A stretch of 64,000 nt of DNA from Isoetes taiwanensis (GCA_021234155.1 JAJEKV010000040.1:8849541-8913540), one strand, 5' to 3'. Positions 34,100 to 47,099 are shown, counted from the first letter of the stretch. The notes: a model not told the origin generated them from the sequence alone. Numbers and translations: made by a program.

Positions 34100-35122
34100 C
34101 TGAAGGATGCTTTGGAGATGAAATGGTCAGTACTTTGGAGATGCTTTAGACAGCCAATTTCTCACTTGCTATCATTGTCACCATGTCCGTGAGGCCAGTG
34201 CTAATTGAACATATCTTTCTAATTGGGTATAACTTGAGATAAAGCTAGTGATATGTATTAGATGTTTCTGGGCAACCAATTTGATAGCTCAAGTCAAATA
34301 GCATTATATCGACGGGTTCTATTTTGACTATTAAGAATATTGGACATCAAGCTTAGAAAATAAGATGTGTTAATAAGGTCTTTGAAATCCAGTATGTTTG
34401 CAGTGATCGATTAATTGTTTTAGATTTTGATTCTTTAATTTTAAACTAGGAATTACATGTTTGTGAGTTTAAACCATACTCAGCACTATACAAGCTCAAT
34501 ATGCGTGGTTCAAAATTTGCCATCGGAACCATAGCACCATCGGAACAACCACCGCCCAAGCAGTCCGGATTTTCCATGGCGTTTCCTTAAAGCGAAAGAA
34601 CTTCTCTATTCTAGAACCTCTAAAATAAAATAGTATAGATTAGAGAGGTAGCATGCAGCTCTGTTGGAAAGCCTACCGCCAGAAAGAGAGGCCGGAGGCT
34701 TCGAACCTCCAGGCCCAAGTGGCCTCACCAGAGCCTCAAAGTCATTGATGTAATCCATACCCAGCCCAGATCCGATAGAAGCAAACCTTTCAACCTGCTC
34801 TGTGCATCTCTTTGCCAAGCAGAATATTAAAATGCAGGAACACATGCATAAGAAATAGAAAGGATAGTATTTGCCCCAACATATCCCTCCTGCGCCTTCT
34901 AGGAAAGGGCTCCGGAAACCTTGCCTAGACGCCACACACATGCAATAACTGCTTCAATATAAATCGTTAGAACAGAACTCAGAGCCTTGAAGCAGGGTTT
35001 CAGCGCTAGAGGAGGCCCCAAGCTTTCGGCATTCACGCACAATTGTCTGCCCTTATCCACTTTCTAAAATTCGCAAGCTGCCTTCCGTTTTTAGAACCAT
35101 TGCAAAAAAAACCCACACAAAA
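34100..35122. other. Spacer with a tRNA T-arm-like motif
   Basis: Mostly non-coding. At 34694-34710, read on the minus strand, GGAGG-TTCGAAG-CCTCC has the exact layout of a tRNA T arm (5-bp stem, 7-nt loop) and matches the B box GGTTCGANNCC. No matching anticodon arm, A box or acceptor stem was found, so a SINE or tRNA relic is likelier than a tRNA gene. Confidence 0.4.
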
Positions 35123-35275
35123 ATAAAAATCTATCTATCTATCTTGTTAAATTGGAATTTTCCGGTTTGTCCAAAAATGTTTTTAGAATTTTTTTTAACA
35201 CAATTTTCTAAGATTTTTGGGAGTTTCGATGCCGAGAAAGAACTCCGATTGCCCAAAAATCGCAGAGAATTAATC
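35123..35275 (-). repeat. Short interspersed repeat with (TAGA)n tail, copy 3
   Basis: On the minus strand: CGATTTTTGGGCAATCGGAG, AATCTTAGAAAA, GGAAAATTCCAATTTAAC, then GATAGATAGATAGAT. Same order as copies 1 and 2. Confidence 0.5.
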
Positions 35276-38200
35276 TGTTATGAATTTGGGGGTTGAGGGA
35301 GTTCATGGCTTTGGCTCCACGTTAGGGTAATTTTACCTAGACCTCCGATTTTTATCGCAGAGCTCCAGGGCATGGAGCTCGGCCATAGCAGCAGCTGGGC
35401 GATTGCCCGTTCTCTCTAATTTTCACCATCGAGTGCTGGAGCTCGGCAATGGCAGCCAGTTGCTGGTAGGTTGCCGCCTCAGGCTTGGATCAGGTTGTTG
35501 TTGCAGCAATTTTCAGGATTCCATATAAGCTGGGTGTTAATCTGTAACAGACTCCATGTTCAAAACAATACGCGGACGCGGTTGCCATTTCTTCAGGTAT
35601 ATGTTCAAAGTAAGATTGGATGTTTTATTGTATCCATCTGCTATGATAATCAGCAGGCATTTTCAAGGCTCTACATCCTTTTCTTGCAGTGCTGAAGCAC
35701 CGTCGCCCGCCATGGCCAGATCAAAATGCTCTTGGAGCAGCTGATTACTTTCGGCATTAAATCAACCAGGTAAGGAAAACGATTTTGTTTTCTGTGTTTG
35801 CCAGACCCTCCAAATACGTTATGCCATGAGTGCTCTATAATTTTTATGATTTGCTTTGTATTCAGATGGTATACGAGATTTTCCAACTGACGGATTTTGC
35901 ATATGAAGTATTTATGCACCAACGAAGATAATCAATTTTCATTGTTGTCTCTTAGTTTTGGATTGCTGAGAACATTTGGCTATGGCGGACCAGGATCGAA
36001 TCTTTGTTAGGACTGGAGGTTCACATTTTTCAGAGCTCAAATCCAAATTTTTATAGGTAGATTATCTTTAGACTTTTCATAGAGATGAAGCGGAAACATA
36101 CAATTTGATGTGAATATCTGAATATGCAGACTATGGTGATGAAGCTTTTGTTATTATATAGAAATCCATATCGCTCTTTTGCAAAGTAATGATTCTTGAG
36201 AAGTAATGTATGGTAAATGTGCTGGGTCTATGTGATCATGTTTGTTGGGTCTATTCTATTCTTTGAGTTTGAATAGCTTCAATGGCATGTTTTAAACTGC
36301 TTAATGTTTACAAAGCATGGTTCTAAACTGTTTTTTTCTAACCGCACTTAATATTCCAACACTTAATATTACATTGCCTGAAGAAAATATTGAGCTCTCG
36401 GTATTGGCTGCCAAGAAGATGAAGCCATTTTCTTTCCACAAAAGGTTGTGGCAGCAAAAGCCCTTTCTGATCCTGTTGCTATTGATAAGGACAATTCTTC
36501 TACTATAAAGACCTCTGTGAATTTGGAGCATGGGAGTGAGCTTGCATGCACTGCACAAAAGGTATCTGATAAAGCATTTACAGGGGATAACCTAGATCTA
36601 GGGGAAGGTGCTAGCAATCTATTCCCCCAAGTGTTTACACTCCACTGGCATCTCAAGCTATGGGCAATCCAGCACCTACTAATTAGGTTGGAAGCATACC
36701 AGGGTTTCATGGGCAGTCTTTGGCCACTTTATCCGACCTTCCTCCATGATTACGAATTGCAAGGTATCGCACGTTTCTTATTTTCCATGAAATTCCAAGC
36801 ATTTGTCGGCATAGATCAGATTTGAAAGTTTTTAACCACTGGCGGAAGTGGAAAAAACATGCCAGAGGGAACTGTTGCCATTATAACTCTTACAAACCAC
36901 ATATGAGACATGAGGGCTCAAAGATGCTGGTAAGCCATTCTAAACCCTATACGCTGAAATACTAACTGCATGTTTTCATTTCTATATGCTTTACTCAGTT
37001 TTAATCTTCCAATTCATTTTCTTTCTTGCTCTTATTTGCCGTATATTGACCTGTCATTTTCGTTCTGGATCTTCTGTGCTCAATATTCCCCTGATGCAAA
37101 GCATCAAATTGAATTGTTTCTTTTCTTCTTTCCTTGCAGCATAAACTTATATTATGAAGCATGCATGGCAGATTAGGATTGCTTCAGGTAAGCTCTTGCA
37201 ATTGTATATGCAGGACCCTTGCAACCTATGTAGAAACATGTGCAATTGATGTCTTTTACCTATATCAATTATCTATGGATTTACCCACAAATGTAGGAAA
37301 GGGGCTAATTCCTTCTAGCAAGCTATGCATCCTAGGTTGAACAAGTTGCATCTCCATTTGCAATATGCTTATTTTCTTCTATCTCCCCTTTCTTTTTAAG
37401 GTTTCGGGACTAGGTCTACTCTCCAAGTCATGCTTAAGTTAGTATTGGATCATGAATGCTGTTCAAATTCCTTAATCAGAAATCCTTAGATGGGTTTGTG
37501 CTATTGCAGGCATTCATAAGCAGCGCGCATGATGCATGTTTGGATGGATGGAGAATCTGAAGTCAACAATTCAAAGTAAAGTTAGCTGAACCGTGTAAGT
37601 AAACATTGTAAGTATCATTAAAATTTGAGGTTTTTATAATAAAAGTTATGTTCGATGCTCGAGAAAGAATCCATAATGAAGAAGATAGGATTTGTATGGA
37701 TTTGCTTTTAAGAATGAGTTTAGGGAACCCTTAGCCGCTTATAAAAGTTGTAAAATCCTTTAAAGAAACTAGCACTTTTGTTACAATGCCTATTTCAAGA
37801 TAGTATGCGTGACTTAAACTATGATGATATCCACCATGTTCACATTTTCTTACATTTAGATGCCACAGTCTGACATCTGAGCTTTCTCTGCTTGGCCCAA
37901 GTCAGAAAGGAGTTGATGTCAAGCAATTGTTTCATGCCCTCAGTTACTTATATTCAATTTCTGAGGATAATCAGCAGCTTATACTCCTGCAAGTATTCAA
38001 CTGATAAAAGACTCATTGATGTCATGGCAATTAATCTATATAGAATCAACTTGCCCCCAACTACAGAATTACATAACAGAATTCCAGGCAAGAAAGACAA
38101 GGATGCGTATATCTACAAGTTAAATACCAATGTTTTGTTCCTAATTTGCAAGTTACAAGCAGCATGTTCCATTTTAATAATCAAAATTTGTTGTTTCTAC

Positions 38201-38616
38201 TTGCAGATGGCATAAACTAAATATGTAGCATAATAACAGGGGGTTTCTTTTGTATTTTTGTACACTTTTTAATATTGGTTTTCATATGATTTTGAGGGCG
38301 TATTCCACGAGATGTACTGATCAGTATATCTAGAGTGCGCGCGGTATTTTTATGTTTTAGTTCCACATTCTTAATGGTTTTTGCTCCTCTTACCCATCTT
38401 AATGGCCATGATTGACCCTAGGAGTTTTTAATCCAAGGGTTTACAATGGAAGCCCTTTTCCAATGCACCATTTTTAGACGAATTTTCAAACTCGGCATGC
38501 AGATGTCGAGCTCTTTTTTTCTAGGGTTGGAATGGCTCCAATCGGCTAAGGCAAGGATGGAAGAACTCCATTCCGATATGGGAGCAAAGAGCTATGGCGG
38601 CATACCGGACTTAACT
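35276..38616. other. No intact gene; weak coding traces
   Basis: Around 36448-36760 a plus-strand trace (VAAKALSDPVAIDKDNSST ... LDLGEGASNLFP, then one frame over PSVYTPLASQAMGNPAP and VGSIPGFHGQSLATLSDLPP) looks like decayed coding sequence with a frameshift and a stop. The family is not recognised. The rest is AT-rich with short frames only. Confidence 0.3.
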
Positions 38617-38670
38617 ATGACGGATTAGAGCTTCCTTGGGACTTAGGGAATGTCTGATTTGATGGAAATT

Positions 38671-38955
38671 TCAGGTTTTAAGATTCTGCCTCACTTGAAT
38701 GTGGCGGATTGAATATATAGCATCGCCAGACCTGGCTATGGCGGATTTACAAAAACAGAAACAGAAACAGGTATAGAAACAGAAACAGGTATGGATCGAT
38801 TTCTTCACTTTTTTTGTTGAAGGGAAGAAGAGATTTCTTTCCCTCTGTGTTGTACTGGAATGAGTAGTCCATATTTTGACGAAGATTTGTAATGTAAAGG
38901 CATGCTTCCAAAGCCTGAAAGATTTGATCTCTCGCCGCATGACTCATGATTGACT
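38671..38955 (-). other. Exon-like frame with low-complexity tail, duplicated at 63643-63946
   Basis: Both copies encode AARDQIFQALEACLYITNLR and DYSFQYNTEGKKSLLPFNKK before running into a CAGAAA/TTTCTG microsatellite (a Leu/Phe/Tyr run). Preservation in two copies only reflects recent duplication. No family recognised. Confidence 0.3.
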
Positions 38956-40059
38956 TCATGAGATAAGTATGGTACTAACCAACAGGAATACAATTTGATG
39001 GAAACGAAATGCAATGCTGAGCCTCTTTGGTTTAAGTTAGACCATTCGACCAGGCCTTTGTTTTCTGGAGTTTTGCATTATGGGTTTCATGCGGCGATGC
39101 GAGAGTTTAAACTTTAGCCACATACCATTTTGGCCAGACCTTGGTTCTCCACCAGGTTTATTTCTTAAGTAGTTGCAAGATTTTTCTTTCTGGCGTTGGG
39201 TACAGGTTATTTCAAGACGAAACCAAGTTTTGCAATCAGCAACTACAAGAATGACCTTGGTGAAGAAGCTGGATACACCTAGTTAGGAAATGAACAAATG
39301 ACTGATTTCAAGTGCATTTTGGGACTGTGCTTTGACAACATTAGGTTGATTTCCATTCTAACTGGAATTTGATAAGTTCTACTGTGCACCAGAAGCTTCA
39401 ATTCCATATTGTATTTATTGTTTCTCTTTGTTTTCTTGCTTAGTTCTATTTCCACTTGTCCTGTACATCCTGCAATTGTGTTGACACTCCATTCTTTACT
39501 AAATGAAATCTAATGCTTCCTTATTGAGTTAGTAAATGGGCCCATTTTTTTGTCCATGGTTTTTTGAAGTTGGATTTTTATATTTGATGCGCCCAGAGAC
39601 CTTGAAGACTTGGGATGTTTCTTCTTTTTTTACAATCAAGCTTGCCTAGTTACAAGTGCATAAAGTGACTGCTGGATGCTATAGGAACGGTGTCAACAGA
39701 TGATTGTCACCAGATGCTATGTTGGAGCCCACGAACATCCCCTGCTTGTTGAACAAGTTTTTAAATGCTGGATTTTGATATGATGTCATGGGAACCGCTA
39801 AGGTATTTGGTATTTGAGTTCTTGAGAAATGTGCTACACGACTAGGTTATTATGCTACATATTTATTATGTTACTGACAAGAGCAAAGCATTTGATAATA
39901 AAAAATTGTAACATGGGTTACCATTTGTCTATTATCTATCATGGTATTATGTCACACTTAATACTAGGACTTCGAATGTAATGGCGCTTGTTTTTAGCTC
40001 TACTACCATTGTTACATGCATTTATGGATTTCTTAGTGCCCTTCCATCTATCATTAGAG

Positions 40060-40600
40060 TATTAGGTATAGGTAATTTCTATATCTACACCCCTACACCA
40101 TCCTTAAGGCCCCGAAGGGGCCAAAAATTTTTTTAGTTAACACAAACCATTAACACACAACTACCATGAACATTATTAACACAAACCATTGCATTTGACA
40201 CATTTAAATTAAAATCCCCCTTAAACCCCCTTTGGTTTGGGTGTATATTCACACGGGGGGTTACTCCGGGCAACGAGAGCTGTCGGATTGGCATATTTGC
40301 CATTTATTCCAAGATCTGGACCGTACATAGCGATCCTCGTTTGTGGGGTATGCATGTACAAGTTTTTGTATACCGTATATTAAAGTTTGTAAAATACTAT
40401 AAGGTTTGAGAGAATATACTTAATGGTGTTAATTTTGTACATGTATCGTAAATTTTTTGGGGCTCTCGCTGCCCTACATAACCCCCCGTGTGAATATACA
40501 CCCAAACCAAAGGGGGTTTAAGGGGTATTTTAATTTAAATGTGTCAAATGCAATGGTTTGTGTTAATAATGTTCATGGTAGTTGTGTGTTAATGGTTTGT
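40060..40600 (+). mobile_element. Foldback (long-TIR) element, copy 1
   Basis: The left arm (about 40075-40258) runs from CTACACCCCTACACC through GGCCCCGAAGGGGCC and ACCCCCTTTGGTTTGGGTG to ACACGGGGGG. The core is 40259-40480, and the right arm is the reverse complement of the left, cut off at GGTTTGTG (40601). Hairpin-forming and non-coding. Four related copies occur in the window. The outer terminus is uncertain because the two best copies share flanking DNA. Confidence 0.75.
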
Positions 40601-40601
40601 G

Positions 40602-41221
40602 CAGGTACACGCTAGCGAGTTAGTAAAACCATTATGATCGGGATTAAAAAACCTCGCCCTTACGGGTTTTCGAGGAAAAACCCCAACCATAATGGCATCA
40701 CTAACTTATGCTAGTGCCCAAACTTATAACAGAGTACAATATGCTATACCCTCATGCTCACCAGCCTTGTCGGGTAGGAAATATACAATGAATAATGAAA
40801 TAAAACTCCATGTTTGCATTGCCTTCTCTATTAGTCTTCAACAAGCGACTAGAGTATGACCTGCTTGACCAAAATCCCAAATCATTTTCTACATGCTCTC
40901 GACCTGCTTTCTGGAAAATGCAACAAAGAAAACAAAATCCACTAGAGGTCCATCCAGGCACGAGGGCCTCCAACCAGGCACGAGGGCCTCCATCCACGGC
41001 ACGAGGGCCTCAACCAAATACCGAATCACATCAACCAAGTATGAAACATCAAATAAGGGAGGGTGGGTGGGTGGGACCAAACCCTAGAAGGAGATGCTAA
41101 AATGAAGAGATGAAGAACAACGGAACGTGAAAGAAGATAAATAGGGAAGGATAAGGGAAAAAGACAAACAAACAAACTAACTAACCAACTAACTACCTCC
41201 GTAGTTCTAGAACTTCATTTA
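40602..41221 (-). mobile_element. Copia-like LTR, minus strand
   Basis: On the minus strand the order is TGAAGTTCTAGAACTACGG, an AGTTAGTT run, CCCACCCACCC, repeated GAGGCCCTCGTGCC units, then the palindromic block (GGTTTTTCCTCGAAAACCCG ... CGAGGTTTTTTAATCCCG). The plus-strand element at 47916-49195 has the same order. No internal coding region follows, so it is a solo or fragmentary LTR. Confidence 0.55.
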
Positions 41222-41690
41222 CACGGGTGCATATTCACACGGGGGGTGACTCCGGGCAACGAGAGCTGTTGGATAGGCATATTCACCCCTTATTCCTTAA
41301 TCTACACCGTACGTAAAGTTCCTCGTTTGTGGGGTATGCAAGTACAAAATTTGCTATACTGTATAACAAGATTCGCAAAATACTATAAGATTTCAAGCGG
41401 AATACTATATGGTGTTGATTTCGTACGTGCAAAATACAATTATGAGGGCAGAGCCCTACGTCACCCCACATGTGAATATGCACCCAAACCAAAGGGGGTT
41501 TAAGGGGGATTTAAATTTAAATGTGTTGGACCCAATGGTTGTGTTAAATAATGTCAATGGTAGTTATGTATTGGTTGTTAATGTCAATGGTTGTTATGTG
41601 TTGGTTGTTATGTGTTGGGGGATTTAATTTTTATATGTTGGATGTTAATGGTTTGTGTTGCAAAATTTTTTTTTTGGCCCAGGGGCGTCC
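41222..41690 (+). mobile_element. Foldback element, copy 2 (left arm lost)
   Basis: Begins at ACGGGTGCATATTCACACGG, has the core (GGGCAACGAGAGCTGT ... CTCGTTTGTGGGGTATGCA) and a right arm with extra short duplications of TGGTTGTTATGTGTTGG. About 75-80 percent similar to copy 1 by eye. Confidence 0.7.
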
Positions 41691-41699
41691 CGATGTGAC

Positions 41700-44540
41700 A
41701 AAAAATTTAGAATTCAAACAAAAATAAAACTAGAAACTTTCATTTGAAGCTTTCATCACCTGTAGCTTTTGAATTTCATCACAATAAAACAAATAGAACA
41801 TAAGTAAAAATTACCATAAAGATAGAGCAGATTGATCCCATTATTCTGAAAGTCATAAAGTTTGCAACACCCATACACAAACATTTTTCAACTGGAATTT
41901 AACAGCAGCCTTTGGCCTCCATGGATTCTTGTGGTGAGAAACCAAAGTGGGAAACTTTTCTGCTTGTTAGCACAAGGATCTAGAAGTCTTGGAATTTGCT
42001 TAATAACTGCCTCAAAATCTAAAAATGCATGGTAATTTTTTGCAAGATTCATTCGAAATGAGCCATAAAACAATATCCAATAGCGCAATCCTGTATTAAT
42101 CAACTGGTAGGATGTGAAAGCCTACCAAACCCGGCCGAAAAATTGTTGTTTTAGCATAGATAACTTAACCAAACATATCCATATCATACACTATCAAAAA
42201 GATCTCGGAGAGAGCTTTCCTAACACAATAAAAATCATCTGAAACAGAGCTCTGGATCAAAAGTTATGATAAGAAATGTGTTGCCGGCGGGGAAACTGCA
42301 CTACATGCACCCTTCAAGCCCTTCATGTGCCCATTATGTACCACACACACAAAAAGAGGGCTTTTGTTGTGAGCCATTGGTTGTTGACCATTATGCACCA
42401 CACGCACAAAAAAGGGCTTTTGTTGTGAGCCATTGGTTGTTGACCATTGAAAAAACAAATGCTAAAATCAATGGCTCAGAAATGGTGCACTCTAGATGTA
42501 CGCATTAGTACATCCATTTGAATACATCACGAAATCATAGGAAAACCTTAGTGAAAAGCATACAAAAACACAAAGAAAACCCCCTGTTATTATGCTACAT
42601 ATTTACCTTCTATTCCGTGAAACCAAGGTAAATTCCATTTCTAGAACTACTACAGAGCAACATGGACAAGAATGCTGAAACAGAGGCAGAGAGAAGGCGC
42701 AATATAAATAGGTAAACATAGTTGGAATTGTATAGATATCTTGGCTAGGTGCTCAACAAGGCAATAAAATAATGTTGAATTTTCACTTGGCTTAGGACGA
42801 GGGAGGTGGGCTCAGTCACAAAAGGGACAAATGACATGCGAATTTCAGGAGCATACTTTAAAGGCACGAGAAGCATAACTTAAGCAATTACAAGGCTATG
42901 GATGAGAAGCTAAAAGTTGCTCACCTAACTATTACGGAGTGCATGCACAAAGGAAGTTAAAAATGCCACCAAAGCATGATAATATAACAAGATCAAGAGC
43001 CTTAGCACCTTCCATCTCATGATTCACAACACATTCCCAATAATGTGCACCTTTATCTGCAACGTTGTAGCAACTAAGACATGCCATTAGTAGAACCAAT
43101 ACCCATGAGTTGATCTCAATTGATACTAACAATACTACAATGGTACAATACTCCCATAGTACAATAACAGAGGGAAAAAACCACAACTACTACATCAAGT
43201 ACATGTTAACAAAGAATAATACCAAAAAATGTTTAATACTCAAAGATCCCGACAAATACGAGCATATTACCGCCTGTCTTAGAGGCCACACATAAAGGTC
43301 AATAAAGGTTAATCTATAGAGGTCCATGTAGAGCAAAAAGTAAACCGAAAAGGCCTATGTATGGTGTAAGAGAAAATCTAAGCATTTAAGTGGTCTTCAA
43401 CTAAGAAGGTTATTGAGTTTTAAACGTCTCTGATTTAAAGAAGCAAACAGAGAATGCCAAGAGAAACATTATGAACATTATAAACGTCAAGTGTGAAACA
43501 CATGTAGAAGGTACACAAACGTAAAACATCTAAAGGTTTGCAAGGACAAGTAAGGAAAAGCTAGATAGAACACCCAGTGCAAACATTGGTCTGGAAAGGC
43601 GCAGATTTTTGTGGTGAATCTTGGCAAAGGACCACTTCTTACCACTAAATTGCAACTTGTTCTTCCCAAAAATACAAATGCAGCCAAAGACATAGGTAAA
43701 GGGGAATCTTATTCAGAATTCCGGCAAAAGATCCATTTCTGTGTATTCGTCTGTTTTTGCAGATAGCAACACATGCAGGGAAATACCGGAATGAGCCTAT
43801 CATGCTACGAAGTTCTAACAAGTCCCTTTTAAAAAACTGGAGCTCATCGATACTGGTAGTCTCAGGAAATTCTTAGACATCATAGTTTTAATTCCCTTGA
43901 ATCATAATGCTCGACCAGATTAAATGCTACAGCCATAGCACTAGACCAAGAGATTGCAAATAGGAAACACTGAAAAACCTTGCTAACAAAATGATATCTA
44001 GTTTAAGATATTCCGGCAGTCTCGCTTTAAAGCTCCGCTTAAATACAAGCAATCAGTTGAAACATGAAGAATTGATAAAAGGCTTCTTATCCTTTATTAT
44101 TAGACCGGAAAAAACGCAGAAATTATTGTTTCTTAAGACTAAGAAAATACAGGAAAAGAACTTTCAAACCGGTTAAGCAGATTGCTGGAGTCAGGACTAT
44201 TTCTCACGATTCAGAAAAGGTGAAATCTCCCGTTCGTCAGAAAACTGCAACTTCGATCCAGGCCCTTCTAAGATGTAAATGGTTCTCTAAATCCATAACG
44301 AGTCTTCTATCATACAAGGATTCAAACTGTTTGGTTTTTTCTGGATACTACAAGGCAGGAGCTCTTATTTTGCTCTTAGACATTTAGACTCCAAGCATCG
44401 GCTTCTGCTGCTGCCCCTGCACCAGATGTCTCTGGAGATCCAAAACAAATCTCTGACCAGTCTCTCTCCAAGCTTAACCTAATTTGCTTCGGAGACATGG
44501 AATGGAAGCCCCCTGTAGAAGCAATTGCGGACAAGAAGAA
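41700..44540. other. No recognisable gene
   Basis: Short frames only. A 57-bp tandem duplication lies at 42331-42444. A 32-bp sequence TTTACCTTCTATTCCGTGAA... at about 42600 recurs at 44697. Around 44400-44530 a brief coding-like trace (PDVSGDPKQISDQSLSKLNL) is unassigned. Confidence 0.4.
42331..42444. repeat. Tandem duplication, 57-bp period
   Basis: CCATTATGYACCACACRCAC followed by GGGCTTTTGTTGTGAGCCAT occurs twice in succession. Confidence 0.9.
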
Positions 44541-44727
44541 CGTGGGACCAAACCCTAGAAGGAGATGCTAAAATGAAGAGCTGATGAAGAACAACGGAAC
44601 GTGAAAGAAGATAAATAGGGAAGGATAAGGGAAAAAGACAAACAAACTAACTAACTAACCAACTAACTACCTCCGTAGTTCTAGAACTTCATTTACCTTC
44701 TATTCCGTGAAACGAAGGTAAATTCCA
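44541..44727 (-). mobile_element. Copia-like LTR 5' fragment
   Basis: 44541-44697 is nearly identical to 41072-41221 (GGGACCAAACCCTAGAAGG through GTAGTTCTAGAACTTCA). It is followed by a 32-bp block that also occurs near 42600. The 3' part of the LTR is missing. Confidence 0.6.
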
Positions 44728-45850
44728 TATATCGATGATCCAACACAATTTAACAAAGCAAGTTACTATATTATTTATCTAAACAGTTTATATAATGCTT
44801 CACTGACATCTTCTTTTTTATTTTGGGAAGGGGTTGGGAACCGTGCAAGGGAACGCCGCATGTTACGCCGGATGCGGCGTTCCCTTCCCCCCTTGCGGGA
44901 CTTTTTTCGGTGTGCGTGTGGTCTTTTGTCTTCCTCTGCTACAGTACTTCGATTTTCAAATTCTAGTGGGAAGAAGCAGCATAGGCAGTCGGTGATGGCC
45001 CTGGCCTGGCCCATGCTTCTCTAATGGTGGAAATGATTTTCGTACATTCTGAAATGGCGAGACACCATTTTTTTTCTTCGGCCTCTTTTGAGGTACCTTT
45101 TTCTCGCTTCCTTTTTTTGCCATCTACATTCAACTAGGAAAATGCTAAAAGAAACAATAGCTTTACGACACAAGGGTTGTCTTTGAAAAAAACGATTTGG
45201 CGTTACGGAGCTCCATAGTAGAAGAGGAGGTTTCCATGACTCATTATGCATGCCGTGTAATGGAAATTCATCTGGAATTTAAGGCCAGTCTTTAATCACA
45301 TTGGTGAACTTCTGCACAATCAAAAGACCAATCGGGTAATAGTTTTGTAAGTCATCTCCTCTTATGCTTTCTTGCTTTCTTCCTATTTTTGTCATATTGG
45401 CAGATGGTAAGATGGTATCTTCGACCTCCATAGCTGGGCATGTGTATGCTGGAGTGGTTGCCTTTGCCGGTTAGACACATGTTTTAGCATTAAACTATCT
45501 AAATAAAACTATGATATTTTATTTTCTATAATGGTTTGCCAAATTCTGCAGATTGAGAAGCAAGGCAATATCTCATAAGCAAGCAGGGTAAATAGTTTAA
45601 TTTTGCTTCATATCTTTCTTTTCAAAGAACTGATGCAGGTTGTTGATACAGATTAATAAGACCTGTTTAACTGGGCTTAGACGTATCGGTTGTGCTTTAA
45701 AGCTATTAAGAATAATAGTTTAGGTTAGCAATCAAGATGAAATCATAGATATTTTGCTTGATATTTAGGTCAAGGAAGAGATCGGAAGGTGTTCAACTAA
45801 AAAGGAATATGCAGACATGCTATTGTGAGCAATGGCTTTCATTAGTGAGT
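44728..45850 (+). repeat. Partial duplicate of the U / Helitron A 5' junction
   Basis: 44728-44808 is U flank without the LTR insertion. 44809-45850 is the first about 1.04 kb of Helitron A, starting TCTTCTTTTTTATTTTGGG with its palindrome at 44849 (40 nt in). It is about 95 percent identical to 49222-50297, lacks a 3' end, and stops at TTCATTAGTGAGTAC. It has a 26-bp deletion relative to the 49966-50027 block. Confidence 0.85.
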
Positions 45851-45867
45851 ACTCTCATTATACAGTA

Positions 45868-46110
45868 TAAAAAAACTTGTACGAGCATACCCCACAAACG
45901 AGGATCGCTATCTACGGTCCAAATCAAAGAATAAGTCATGAATATGCCTATCTAACAGCTCTCGTTGCCCAGAGTCACCCCTCGTGTGAATATGCACCAA
46001 AACCAAAGGGGGTTTTAGGGGGAATTTAATTTAATGTGTTGGATGTAATGGTTTGTGTTAACTAACAAATTTTTTGGCCCCTTCAGGGCCTTGGGGATGG
46101 GTTAGAGATG
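45868..46110 (+). mobile_element. Foldback element, copy 3 (partial)
   Basis: The core is read in reverse (GCATACCCCACAAACGAGG ... CAGCTCTCGTTGCCC), followed by the complete right arm with CAAAGGGGGTTTTAGGGGGA and GGCCCCTTCAGGGCC. The left part is missing. Confidence 0.65.
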
Positions 46111-47099
46111 GATGAAGAAAGTTGATGTATCCGACCAACCATAATGACAACACATCAATAAGGTCTTCGCCATGTGAAGGTGGTGGTTGCGCTGATGGTG
46201 GCGGGACTAATTGAACTTGATCTTCATTTATAGGGTTCTCTGTTATAGCAATAATGTTTGGATCAACATCGTGTTGACTTCAAGGGTCAGAGGAATGTCA
46301 TGTGGAATTGATGGATTGGAGATTCTATAGTCTGCATTAACATAAAGGAAAGAAATTGGTTAAATTGATATAAATTTAGAAAATAGAACTTTAATAGCGA
46401 AATAAAATTGAATCAAATAAAAGCTTTTGACAACGATATGCTCTACAATAATGTTTTTATTCACAAACCATTGCATGAACATCAACGGTACTCTGCAGTA
46501 ACAATTGATGAGGTTCATAAAGAATCAATGACACTTTCTCATGGGTTGCCTGACCTTGGTTTAACAGGTGAAGAGAATAAGCCAATTTGGTGATGTGGAG
46601 TAGGTTTCCTATAATGGAAGGTGAACCGAGATCAAGGGTAGAGGTTTTGAAGCAAACTTGCTCTGTTAGCGTTCCACGTGTTGTTACTCACAATGAAACC
46701 ATTGTTTATCAATCCATTAATGCATGATTCACCTGCTGGTTTGATTAAAGTTCCAAACCTACAACATAAATGCATTCTTGTAGCCACCGTTTGGCTGATC
46801 TGCATGATTCAGAAAAGGGCGTGGAATAATTCGCCTGTTGTGTGCACAAGAATCCGTTTGTTGATTGAAGCTAAAGGCTGGCTGCTATGAGCAATCCGGC
46901 AGGCCAGGAATATCCAAGAGTTGGAAGCAAACAAAGGGCCTAAACTCTAGACTCTTTTTGAATCTGCAGCAAATCTTAGAACAGACAAAGGGAAGGAAAC
47001 ATAGGCGGGTTTTGCAGCACTACATTATAGAACCAGGAAACCAATACCTTGTAGAAAAAATCAATATGCTAACTGAAGAAACATTAAAAAACAAATACC
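46111..47099. other. No recognisable gene
   Basis: Short frames (46408-46593, 46678-46890, 46865-47206) without family features. Confidence 0.35.

Larger units (their letters stand above)
38617..40600 (+). repeat. Large inverted repeat, left arm (partner 62101-64000)
   Basis: From ATGACGGATTAGAGCTTC at about 38617 to the foldback element at about 40070, the sequence is the near-perfect reverse complement of about 64000 down to about 62560. The homology reaches the very last base of the window, so it probably continues beyond. The foldback core at the inner edge (40259-40480) is in direct, not inverted, orientation relative to its partner. Confidence 0.92.

Noticed and set aside
34640-34760. 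Complete tRNA gene
   Set aside because: Only the T arm is present; no acceptor stem, D arm or anticodon arm could be paired.
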